From Ashinkailepas kermadecensis (Eukaryota; Arthropoda; Thecostraca; Neolepadidae), in NCBI GenBank assembly GCA_034440615.1, contig JAOTOM010002303.1:33801-97800 (forward strand): a DNA stretch of 64,000 nt, in the 5' to 3' direction. This document shows, piece by piece, positions 1 through 9,820 of this stretch (its first letter is position 1; every line of letters starts with the position of its first letter). A program made the position numbers and the translations under genes. The notes beneath the pieces are model-generated. The model saw only the letters and a list, made by a program, of their open reading frames with translations, did no database searches and was not told where the DNA came from.

Positions 1-428
1 CCAGTTGATTTCACCCAGAAAGGTTCCTTTAGCAAAATTTGGAATCCATGTTTCATTGACTTTCATTCACTTCTGACATGTAAGGAAAAGCATATAATAT
101 TGTAATTACTATTACCAAAGGTCTCTCCTATGTTCACATTTTGCAACAGAAATCCCTCATTTGTAAGCACTAGTTCTAACATTTCTTTTCCCCTTGTAGC
201 TTCATGTGTTATTTCAAAGAATACATTTTCCTCAAAACAAGTCATGAAACTTCGTCCTGAGTGAAACAGCAGTGGAACACTTCTCATATGCCATTATTCT
301 GCAGCTGCATGTTGCAATCACATTGGCGCTCAATATCAAACAGCAGTGCCTAGAGTAAATTTGTATTATGTAATTGCGCGGGATTTCATGTTGCTCACCG
401 TCACACTGTATGTTTATCCCAGTACATT
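1..428. other. Unassigned sequence upstream of the repeat-protein gene
   Basis: No coding region or repeat is recognised. The sequence is moderately AT-rich. A promoter for the downstream gene could lie here, but no TATA box or initiator is distinctive enough to call. Confidence 0.4.
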
Positions 429-3371
429 ATGCAACTAAGTGATATTGCAATGGTTTTCCAGGCAGTCGGTCCCATCGAAGCAGAAACCATGGGCAGCACT
501 GCAGTTGTTGCAAGGTCTCCTGCCATGCATCAGGCTGCAAATGCCAGCGGTAGTGCGAGCTGCAGCGCAGCGACAGCCAGTGAGGCTGTGAGCGTCGGCG
601 AAGTGACAGCCAGTGAGGCTGTGAGCGTCGGCGAAGTGACAGCCGGTGAGGCTGTGAGCGTCGGCGAAGTGACAGCCAGTGAGGCTGTGAGCGTCGGCGA
701 AGTGACAGCCGGTGAGGCTGTGAGCGTCGGCGAAGTGACAGCCGGTGAGGCTGTGAGCGTCGGCGAAGTGACAGCCGGTGAGGCTGTGAGCGTCGGCGAA
801 GTGACAGCCGGTGAGGCTGTGAGCGTCGGCGAAGTGACAGCCGGTGAGGCTGTGAGCGTCGGCGAAGTGACAGCCGGTGAGGCTGTGAGCGTCGGCGAAG
901 TGACAGCCGGTGAGGCTGTGAGCGTCGGCGAAGTGACAGCCGGTGAGGCTGTGAGCGTCGGCGAAGTGACAGCCGGTGAGGCTGTGAGCGTCGGCGAAGT
1001 GACAGCCGGTGAGGCTGTGAGCGTCGGCGAAGTGACAGCCGGTGAGGCTGTGAGCGTCGGCGAAGTGACAGCCGGTGAGGCTGTGAGCGTCGGCGAAGTG
1101 ACAGCCGGTGAGGCTGTGAGCGTCGGCGAAGTGACAGCCGGTGAGGCTGTGAGCGTCGGCGAAGTGACAGCCGGTGAGGCTGTGAGCGTCGGCGAAGTGA
1201 CAGCCGGTGAGGCTGTGAGCGTCGGCGAAGTGACAGCCGGTGAGGCTGTGAGCGTCGGCGAAGTGACAGCCGGTGAGGCTGTGAGCGTCGGCGAAGTGAC
1301 AGCCGGTGAGGCTGTGAGCGTCGGCGAAGTGACAGCCAGTGAGGCTGTGAGCGTCGGCGAAGTGACAGCCGGTGAGGCTGTGAGCGTCGGCGAAGTGACA
1401 GCTGGTGAGGCTGTGAGCGTCGGCGAAGTGACAGCCGGTGAGGCTGTGAGCGTCGGCGAAGTGACAGCCGGTGAGGCTGTGAGCGTCGGCGAAGTGACAG
1501 CCGGTGAGGCTGTGAGCGTGGCGAAGTGACAGCTGGTGAGGCTGTGAGCGTCGGCGAAGTGACAGCCGGTGAGGCTGTGAGCGTCGGCGAAGTGACAGCC
1601 GGTGAGGCTGTGAGCGTCGGCGAAGTGACAGCTGGTGAGGCTGTGAGCGTCGGCGAAGTGACAGCCGGTGAGGCTGTGAGCGTCGGCGAAGTGACAGCTG
1701 GTGAGGCTGTGAGCGTCGGCGAAGTGACAGCCGGTGAGGCTGTGAGCGTCGGCGAAGTGACAGCCGGTGAGGTTGCCAACCCCGGCGAAGTGATAACCGG
1801 TGCGGATGTGGGCGCTGGCGAGGCGATCGCCAGTGAGGATGTTGGGGCTGGCGAGGTGATCGCCAGTGAGGATGTGGGCGATGGCGAGGCGATCGCCAGT
1901 GAGGATGTGGGCGGTGGGAATGCGAGCACCGACGACAGTGCGCACCTCGGTGAAGCTTTACGCACCGGCGAGGTTACATGTGCTGTCCCGGCTGGTGTGG
2001 CACCAGTGCACGAGCGTCTGGTGGCCTTGGAGGTGAAGATGGATAAGGTTATAAAAACCCAAGAGTCCCAATCCAAGCACATCTTGGAAGTCATGGAGAT
2101 GTTAAGAAAGGTGACTGGCTGTGCTCAGGCTGATGCAGGTGAAGCAAGCGTTAACGATGAGCTGACATCGGCAGGTCTCTTTTTCCGATCCGGCCGCAGT
2201 GTAGCACATCTTGAGGTGGGGGCGAACCATGACCTTGTGTCGCTGCCGTCGCACAATCTGCTGGCGTGCCGCGTGTGCGCGCCAGGTGTAGTTAATGGGG
2301 AGGAATGGAACGTCGGAAATACAAGCCATGGTGCGTTCAAATATAACTTCGAACTCGGTTCGTCGTTCGAGAAGAACGAGATTCTGCCCTCGGGCTTCAA
2401 GAACCTGCGTTCCAACGTGCGTGTTCACTTCATGGGAGAGGCTCACAAGAAAAACGTTGAAAGGCTGTATTCAGAAAAGTTCCACGCTGCTGGAGAATTT
2501 GCCGCAAACACTACCATCGCGGCTCGCGTGCTCCGGACGGGCTATTACGTTCTCAAGAATAGTCTGCCACGCGCCACATATGAAGACCTTGTGTGCATGC
2601 AGGTAAATAATAATGTCAAGATGGGTGACATCAACCATTCCTCAGGCCTCATGCCTGTGCTGCGCCAACAGGTGCACGACGTCCTGCTGCAGCGGTTTGT
2701 GGCCTACGTGGCACGGCAGCCGTGTGTTTCTCTGGTGGTTGACAAAGTGACCGTCAACCGTAGAACAATGGACGTTACTGCCATCGTGGTTGCAGTGCCA
2801 GAAGCGCCCAGCGGCCAGATAATACAAAGTCTGGTGGTGTCTGCGCCCGTGGTCAAGGACGGAAGTGGCGATGGCTTGGCGGCCGAAATTGCCGCGTCGC
2901 TGTCCAAATTCGGCGTGAAAGACGTCACCCAACTGGCCAGCATCTGCACCGATGGCCAGTATCTCCACGACGGCGTGCCGGGCAAAGTGATAGCGTTAAT
3001 GAGCAACGCGGACCCCGTCACCAGAACTAATGACAGTGTTCCCGCTATCTGGGATGGTGCCCACTTACTGAATCTCGCTGAGGATGACGCAAGGAGTACG
3101 TGTAAATGGGTGCAAGACACCATACGCACGATAACGTCAGTGAGTAAGCGCCATACACATGGGAAGGGCTTTGAGGCATTGCTCGATAGCGAGGACGACA
3201 CTGTCCGTCCCACTCTGTGGGCTGAGACCCGCTTTGCGCCGTACGCCGTCAAGGTGATAGCGGCGTTCATCAAGAATGCCCCATCCATGACCCACCTCCT
3301 CGAGGTACAAGTCCAAGGCTCACGAGGCTCAGCTGCCTGCGATGCTTCGAGGTATTTGCGGCGCTTGAAAG
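429..3371 (+). CDS. Exon 1 of the repeat-expanded hAT-like gene
   Basis: The frame opening at 429 runs through the 33-bp array until about 1519, where one unit lacks a C (GTGGCG instead of GTCGGCG). The reading then continues one frame over and stays open past 3371. The donor at 3372 (GTGAAA) is preferred over an earlier GTATTT near 3351 because only it matches the phase of exon 2. Most of the transposase-like core is in this exon. Long open frames on the opposite strand over 430-2090 are mirror images of the repeat. Confidence 0.5.
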
Positions 3372-3605
3372 GTGAAATTTAGTTGCGAATTTTTAACTTC
3401 ACGTTCACACTATTTTCATTTTTATTTTATCTGTGTCCCTTTGTATCCATTATACAAGAATGACACTTAAAATCAGCGTGGTTGAACGCGAGATGCACTG
3501 GTATGAGTCCTTCAGGCAAGCCAATCTGTGTGCTGCAGTGGTATGCAACTGGTTATATCTCACATTAAACGCTGTTATACATTATCGCGTTAAGCGTTAT
3601 GTAGA

Positions 3606-3674
<69 letters not shown>

Positions 3675-5840
3675 ATATATGTATATATATTTATGCATGT
3701 ATATGTATATATAACATGCAAATGTTCTGCTATATTTCCTTTTTGCATGCGTGGGTCCGTTGACGTTTGCATTATGTGTGGTTGAATGCATGACTGAATG
3801 TTTCGGCAGATGAGTGCTTCATGGTGCTGGTGTCTGCACTGCACGACATCTACGTGAAGATCTCCACCTGCAGCGCTAAACTGCAGGACCTACAACTATT
3901 CCCATGGGAGCGTCAGCAGGCGCTGGACACCCTCTGTGAAGACCTGGAGGCCATGGGAGCGGAGGTGGACATGCCGTGCATGGAAGAGCCACTGGCGAAG
4001 AATTGGCCGTCTCTGGCTTCAAGACGAATCTATCAGGCCCAGGTAATTTGCACAAATTTGAAAATAATGACTTGATTTATTTTTACTTGATGCAAAACAA
4101 AAATGCATGTTATTGATATCGCAGCTAATGCGGTGTTGCATTCTCGAACATACATCACCCAAGTCGTATATCGAAAACAAGTTGTCTGAATAATTGAACC
4201 TTGATTGAAGTCATACAATGTTGACCGCCCAGCATGAGTACAGATACATACTTGCAAAACATTACTGATTGGCATCACTAGCGGGAGCAGTCATTTTACC
4301 TGTGGTTTCTATCCTTCCTTGTAATGGCAGTGTTCTGAAGAAAAATCCTGCCAGGTGGTGATAGGGATTCCAGGGATGTTACTCTGTGTCTTTCAATTCA
4401 TTGCCAACGTCGCTGCATTTGTGCATTGCCTACTTGAGGAGTCAATTACGAGCTACTTTTCATTCCAATACCATCTTCATTCTCCAGCCTTTGCGATATT
4501 TAAATGTGATATCCTCCGTCTACTGTACAGGTGAATGCAGTGTTCGCGTGGCTAGTCTCAGACGATCGAAATGTACACACGGACGGGAATCAAGCAGTTT
4601 TTAAAATTGATTGCACTTTCTATTCACCTAAGTTGTCCAAGGGCGTAAGGGTGCAGTTGCCATGGTATACAATTGTCAGCTGTTGTTCGCCTTTATGCAG
4701 TAGCTGTGGCGGAAGGAGGGTCGAGGTAGCCTTGCCATGACTTGTCACGGATTTGTAACAATTTGGCCAGCCAAGTTGACTACTCGACCAATCCTTAGGC
4801 AAGTAATGATTTCACGTTCATGTAAGGTTGCCACCCCACTAAGAAATTTTCCTCACCCTGTGTAGTTGCTAAATTTAAAAGGGAGAAGACTACCCATGAC
4901 CCAACCTGCTACGTGAATTGCATTACCTGATCAGTTTAAGCGATCTCTATAGTGGGATCTCTGAGATGTTCTTTTCCTGTTACTCGTGTGCCAATAGTTT
5001 GTAAAATCTGTTCATCACAATCACATTGCGTCACCTATCAGGCAAACGACGACGGGAAACGTCGGGATCCGGTGGATGTTTTTTTAATGGTCATTGTGCA
5101 CGACTGAAGTTGGTATTAGTTGTTCTGCAAGATAGTGTCCGCTCAGAACCTATCGATCACGCAATTTTTGGATTCGCTTGTCGAGCGCGTGCAAGTACGA
5201 GCGAAGGGCGTCGACAAGAGGGGACGGAGGATGGGTTCTGCAAACGGCCTCATCAGGGACAGCCTGCACCTCCTCAGGAAGGTCGGTGATATGGAGAAGC
5301 TGCGAGAAGTGCAGCATGTGGAGTGCCTCTTCTACGTAAGGGAGGCGGTGATGGAACTCGTGCGGCTGGAGTTGATTCCGCCCAGCGCCGTTGTTAGTGG
5401 GATCTGCCTGCGCGCGGTTTTCGACTCTGCGTGCCATGCCAGGTGGGCTGCCAAACTCCGAGTTATATCGCCGGTTGAGTCGCATTGCGATGAAAACGGC
5501 AGAGGTGAAGCCGTACGTCGACCCGGTGACAAGAATCTGGCTGCTAGCTTCTCCAGAATCCGTAGTGGAAAGCATGGCCAGTGTCGTCAAGGATGTGTTC
5601 GGTGAGAACCGCCAGCTGGCGCATGATAATGCTGCGACAGAACTGTTCATACGATGGAATGGACCTGCACCGGCGTGCGCTGATGCTGTTCTCGATAGTG
5701 TCCAAAAGCAGTTCAAAAACAAGTTTCTGCGTACGTGCGAGAGAAGCATCACAAAGCATTTCCTGGGTGCAGTCATCAGGCGTCATCAGGCTGTTAGTTG
5801 CCCACGCAAATATATAGTGGACAGTGCAGCGACCACATAA
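429..5840 (+). CDS. Repeat-expanded hAT-transposase-like protein (three exons, frame-broken)
   Basis: Three exons are inferred: 429-3371, 3810-4042 and 5132-5840. The junctions keep phase: exon 1 ends AAAG|GTGAAA (phase 1), exon 2 starts after GGCAG and ends CAG|GTAATT (phase 0), exon 3 starts after TGCAAG. The N-terminus is about 41 tandem 11-residue units (consensus AGEAVSVGEVT). A short heptad-like stretch (ERLVALEVKMDKVIK) follows, then a region resembling the RNase-H-fold core of hAT-family transposases: VVDKVT, SICTDGQY, IWDGAHLLNLAEDD and WAETRFAPY in the expected order. Two frame breaks are seen: a missing C at about 1519 in the array and a shift near 5430-5460. The ATG at 429 is only a candidate; TTTTCCAG just downstream could be a splice acceptor to an unseen first exon. 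It may be a domesticated transposase, a decaying transposon gene, or an intact gene with assembly errors. The hAT assignment rests on motif order alone. Confidence 0.5.
576..1960 (+). repeat. 33-bp coding minisatellite (36 near-identical plus ~5 diverged units)
   Basis: Units begin GCCGGTGAGGCTGTGAGC and are 33 bp long, so each adds 11 residues and keeps frame. From 576 to about 1763 there are 36 units differing only at a few sites (A/G in the fifth base, C/T in the third). Units after 1763 are progressively diverged but keep the 33-bp period. This is the pattern of recent expansion at one side of an older array. One unit at about 1519 is 32 bp. Confidence 0.95.
3608..3716. repeat. (AT)n microsatellite in intron 1
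   Basis: About 27 AT dinucleotides are followed by GTATATAT variants. The tract lies in the 438-bp intron between exons 1 and 2 of the hAT-like gene. Confidence 0.95.
3810..4042 (+). CDS. Exon 2 of the hAT-like gene
   Basis: The open frame begins in phase 1 after a TTTCGGCAG acceptor and ends at CAG|GTAATT. It encodes about 78 residues beginning DECFMVLVSALHDIYVKIS, rich in helical hydrophobics. No separate domain is recognised; it joins the exon 1 frame without a stop. The intron after it (4043-5131) holds no recognised feature. Confidence 0.5.
5132..5840 (+). CDS. Exon 3 of the hAT-like gene (frameshifted)
   Basis: Opens after the acceptor TTCTGCAAG in phase 0 (IVSAQNLSITQFLDSLVERV) and reads well to about 5430. 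The protein-like reading then moves to another frame (SELYRRLSRIAMK...) and ends at a stop at 5838-5840. The switch needs one indel near 5430-5460. No named domain is recognised; a C-terminal dimerisation region would be expected here in hAT transposases but is not clear. Confidence 0.4.
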
Positions 5841-6880
5841 GTTTAGGCGAATGGAGTTGTAGGAAGTATTGCTGTTCTGGCATTGGGTGGTATATTGAAT
5901 TTTACCGCGATTTTCGAACATGCATTTTACCACTTTCTTCGTGGTAAAAACAAAATTTATAAAGTAGTTCCGAAATCACTGCATACCCAGAGCAACCACG
6001 GTAAGATAAGTCAGACTCGCTATCCATCTAGAACACAAATAATGAGCGTTCTCGTAGAAGCGAAGAAGTGGCGAGAAGTGTACACAGTCTTTAGCCTACG
6101 TCCTCTCTTGTACGTAAAAATCAGCCGTGACGTGGGAAGGCGGGAGGAAAGGGGCAGCTTGACCGGCTGCTGACTCGCTGGGCGGGCTCGCTGGGCTTCT
6201 TTTGGCGCTGCGCGTTTTGCTGGCGGTGCCGACATGTCGGCGCGTGCCTCCGCCACCGGGTCGGCGGACACACTGTTTGTGTCGCCTCTCGCGCCAGATG
6301 TTCTATTAGCCGGCGGCGACACGAGACCTATGAGGTTCACGAACAGTTTGGTGGTAGGACCCACCCGCTGCTTGCGTCGGTGCGCGGGCGCGTGCGACTT
6401 CGTAGGCCGGGGGACATCTGCGTGTGCCAGTGTCAGTGGCACGGCTCACGGTGTTGCTGTAGATTCAGCTGGCGCTTCCGACTCTGTGAGAGGTGCCTCT
6501 GTTTCATGGGACACCGCTGCAGGTGCCACGAGCGATTTTTCTGTAAGCGGTTCTTGTGTACGCTCGATGTTTTGTATGATAATTCAGTTGTACTGAAAAT
6601 ATATTGCACAGCGTGTACGCAATTCTGAACAGCAGATTTTCGGTTACTTCACAACAAGCCTAGGCTGCAGTAGCCTTGACGAGAGCACGAAGCAACGCAT
6701 GGTGCACGATGTTCATATGCCCGTTTTTCATGTAGCGATTACTTACCTCGGAAAAAGTTTGTAGCAGATACGACATTTTTTTCACCCCTGACGCGGCTCG
6801 CGGCTCGTGTCCGACCGCCCGCTGTTCATAATATGGCTGGGCGCGGAACCATACCCTGAATGTTAATGGTCCCCAACGCC
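5841..6880. other. Unassigned, with a CpG-rich patch at ~6130-6480
   Basis: No gene is supported. A CpG-rich patch near 6130-6480 holds short overlapping open frames on both strands with no recognisable domain. It could be an unexpressed relic or a distal first exon, but nothing here decides. Confidence 0.3.
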
Positions 6881-7990
6881 AAAGTTACATTACAGCGTAG
6901 TTCTTCGATTTGTGGACATTCGTCGACTATTGTGTTGATAATGCGGCAAACAATAAAAAAATTGGTGCATAAATCACTGATGGCCTTATTTTGGTGGTTC
7001 AAAATCCCGAACATAATTTGTCATGATCGCTACTGAGCTTAACGTTCGACGAATCCAGGGCATTATAGCACAGTGCTGCGACTTATTTAAAATTCCTCGC
7101 CAGTTAATCTGATATTGCGCAAACAATTATAAATTCGTGGATGCGAAACCCACGACTAGGACCGCCGCCAGGATCGCTAGTGATCTTTTATAAGATCAAA
7201 TTTATACTTTTTGTAAAAGTGCCTTACTTTGGTAATCAACTTGAGATGTTTTTCTTTACATGTATCGTATTCCCGATGTTCTTGCGCGAAAATGTGTGTC
7301 GGCATTTTGGGGTTGAAAGTAGCACGTCGTCAATCCACTGATGTTGCAATTCGCATCAATGACGGCATCGTTTTGAGGGTCCAAATCCCGAACCGAATTT
7401 TTTCACAACCCGACCCCAACGGAGATTAATGTTCGCCGAATTCATGATATTATAAGGCGGTGCTGCGACTTTTTGAGATTCGTGGCCCGTTTGCTTGATA
7501 TCGCGGGAAACAATTACAAGTTCGTGGATGGATCAATGACGGCATTATTTTGGGGGTCCAAATCCCAAAGCTAATTTTTCAACAAGATGATCGCAACTAA
7601 GCTTAACGTTCGCCGAATGCATGATATTATAACGCAGTGCTCCGATCTTTTGATATTCGTGGCCTATTTTCTTGATATTGCTGCAAGCAACTACAAATTC
7701 TTGGATTGATGAATGACGGCATTGTTTTTGGGGTCCAAATCCCGAACCGTTTTTTAAACAAAATAACCGCAACTGAGCTTAATGTTCGCCGAATTCATGA
7801 TATTATCAGGCAGTGCTGCGACGTTTTTAGATTCGTGACGCGTTTTCTTGATATCGCGGCAAACAATTACAAATTCGTGAATGGATCAATGACGGCATTA
7901 TTTTGGACGCCCAAATCCCGAAGCTAATTTTTCAGACAATGATCTAAGCTTAACGTTTGCCAAATTTATAGCATTACAACGCTGCGCTGC
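6880..7990 (+). repeat. Degenerate ~176-bp satellite monomers
   Basis: The motif GTTCGCCGAATTCATGATAT recurs at about 7044, 7431, 7608, 7784 and 7955, with spacings of 177, 176 and 171 bp in the last four. Each monomer also holds ATCAATGACGGCATTATTTT and GTCCAAATCCCGAA. Copies differ at many sites and a more diverged unit extends upstream to about 6880. No open frame is maintained. Confidence 0.85.
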
Positions 7991-8137
7991 GAAATTTTTT
8001 ACGTTTATTATATGGTGTCTTGGTATTGTTGAATTTATGACAATGTGGTTGCGTCCGCTGGGCCTTTAAAAGTGGCTGCGAAATTTTTTACGTTTATTAT
8101 ATGGTGTCTTGGTATTGTTGAATTTATGACAATGTGG
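7987..8137 (+). repeat. 89-bp direct duplication
   Basis: The block beginning CTGCGAAATTTTTTACG at 7987 recurs almost exactly at 8076. The first copy is joined to the last satellite monomer. Confidence 0.85.
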
Positions 8138-8360
8138 GGGGAAGTGTGATTCTTAGAAGCGTCCCGGACTATAATGGTCATTTGCGCCGCCTTTAAAGCG
8201 AGTACGTTACATGCCTGTCTAAAAAGGCAAGTGTTTGCAATCCAGGCGCACGCTAGTGGATTTTAATGGAATTTTAAGGGAATTTTGTTAAGGGGATTTT
8301 AAGGCATGTAACGGATGTAACGGAGTTTAAGGCATGTAAAATTTAAGGAATTCACGTTAA
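8138..8360 (+). repeat. Dispersed repeat, 5' part (second copy near 19.8 kb)
   Basis: Contains GGTCATTTGCGCCGCCTTTA and AGCGAGTACGTTACATG, both found again near 19820-19860 with small changes. The repeat seems to resume at 9286 (AAGGGAATTTGACGTTATTT) after the TTAA-flanked element, so that element split it. Confidence 0.65.
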
Positions 8361-9281
8361 CACGCGCACTGGAGGGGGGGGCGAAATCCGCCCACCCCTC
8401 CGGTTTTTCGCAAATAACTGCAGATTTTACCGGTCGAAATACGCTATGTTCGGTGTACCTGCTTAGAAATGAACAGCGCGTCGTTTAAAGTAAGAAAAAT
8501 GGAAATCGGCCGAATATTTTTCAAGTTAGGGGCCGCTAAAGTCAAAAAATGTTATAGCGCCAGACCACAAAAATCGGCGCTGATGCGCTTCCAGTATACT
8601 GACAAAAGGGAAGTGTTCTAGGCAACACTAGCGACTTGTTTGATGCATATTGATATGCTGTATAGTTTCAAGGTCATGTTAGGTCACCAAGGTCAAGTCA
8701 GGTCAAGTTCATGACAGGTTAATGGAACCAAACTTGATCAACTGGAATGTTGCCATAAATGCACTACTGGTTGTCATTTGTACTGTTTGTCATTGCGTTT
8801 CCATACTTTATTCATGTACTTCACTCCCTTCTTCACGAAGCCGATTGCTCCGAGCTGCCCGACGGAGCAGTCGGGCGGGCGGCCGGTTCCGGTAACTGGA
8901 ACAGGTAACTGACCTGATAAAGTGGTTCTATATAGGTGACCTGAGGTCAAATGTTGGGTCAGCATCTGCATTGCATCATTAGTAATGTCCAAAACATCAT
9001 TGATGCCAATTTTTGAGCATTTAAACACAATCACAGCGATCCATAACGATGACAAGCCAAGCCACGCAAAACCGGAAAATTTGCTAATCTGACCTCATTT
9101 GACCTTGAAGATATTGACCTAAGGTCACAAAAATTGCACACAATAGAGTTCACTACCGTGCCCATCCACCCTGCGAATTTCGTTCCTCCAGCTTTACTAG
9201 GAGCCGAGATCTTAGGGGGGGCGGAATCCGCCCCCCCCCCCTCCAGTGCGCGTAATTCTCAGAGGCCCTCCAGGGCGCGTG
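8361..9281 (+). mobile_element. TTAA-flanked non-autonomous element, copy 1 (piggyBac-like target)
   Basis: The 921-bp element lies between two TTAA sites (8357-8360 and 9282-9285). Its ends are inverted repeats: CACGCGCACTGGAGGG on the left and, read inward from the right, CACGCGCCCTGGAGGG. A second inverted copy of the left end (ACGCGCACTGGAGG with a run of G) sits just inside the right end. TTAA target duplication is the hallmark of piggyBac-type transposition; the inverted ends are not a named family I recognise. No transposase is encoded, so it would need one in trans. A near-full second copy lies inverted at 31334-32261. Confidence 0.8.
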
Positions 9282-9345
9282 TTAAGGGAATTTGACGTTA
9301 TTTTGTGTTGGATTTTGGGCTGAGTTCGAGACAACTCTCAGGTGT

Positions 9346-9820
9346 CTAAATGGTTTCAATTTTACTTTACTCCTCCTCAAAATTATTTCTAGTTGGGGCG
9401 CTGTAGCTGGGTTGAGAGTGGCAAGGAACTGAATTTTTCCAGGGTGCCGGCTTTAGCCTATTCTTATCGAAGAGCACGGACGGATCTTTCACATGCGGAC
9501 AAGGAGGCAATTGTTCACACCGCCTCTCACGCCGGCTGCTGCGTATTAGTTGTTTGTAGCGGGTTAGTCTAAGCATGCTACGCAGGGTTGTCAGTTGGGT
9601 TAGTACGGTGTTTTTTTATTTCCTAAAGCAAGTCGGCTCATCTACGTCCGACGGCACCGCTAGGTAGCCATTTATGTCTAGCTGAGAAGCAAATCAGCTC
9701 AAGTACGTCCGACGCCATTCGTGGATGGCTATTTATGTGTTTCCTACGAGTGTTTCGCCGACATGCATTGCGAGTTGATATGAGAGTTGGTGGTGTGGTA
9801 CCTACTGTGCCCCTGCTAGA
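9346..9820. other. Unassigned, with a short tandem duplication
   Basis: No coding region. A block with AAGTCGGCTCATCTACGTCC near 9630 is repeated in altered form near 9690 (about 56 bp apart). The region lies just beyond the C-terminus of the retrotransposon relic and may include its 3' untranslated part. Confidence 0.35.

Noticed and set aside
427..2094. 555-codon open frame on the minus strand (and a 471-codon one) over the 33-bp array
   Set aside because: Both are mirror readings of the coding minisatellite; a 33-bp unit without stops stays open in several frames. Only the plus frame continues into a domain-bearing region.
6020..6596. Possible small genes on either strand in a CpG-rich patch
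   Set aside because: Open frames of 120-140 codons overlap each other on opposite strands, with no domain and no splice or polyadenylation support.
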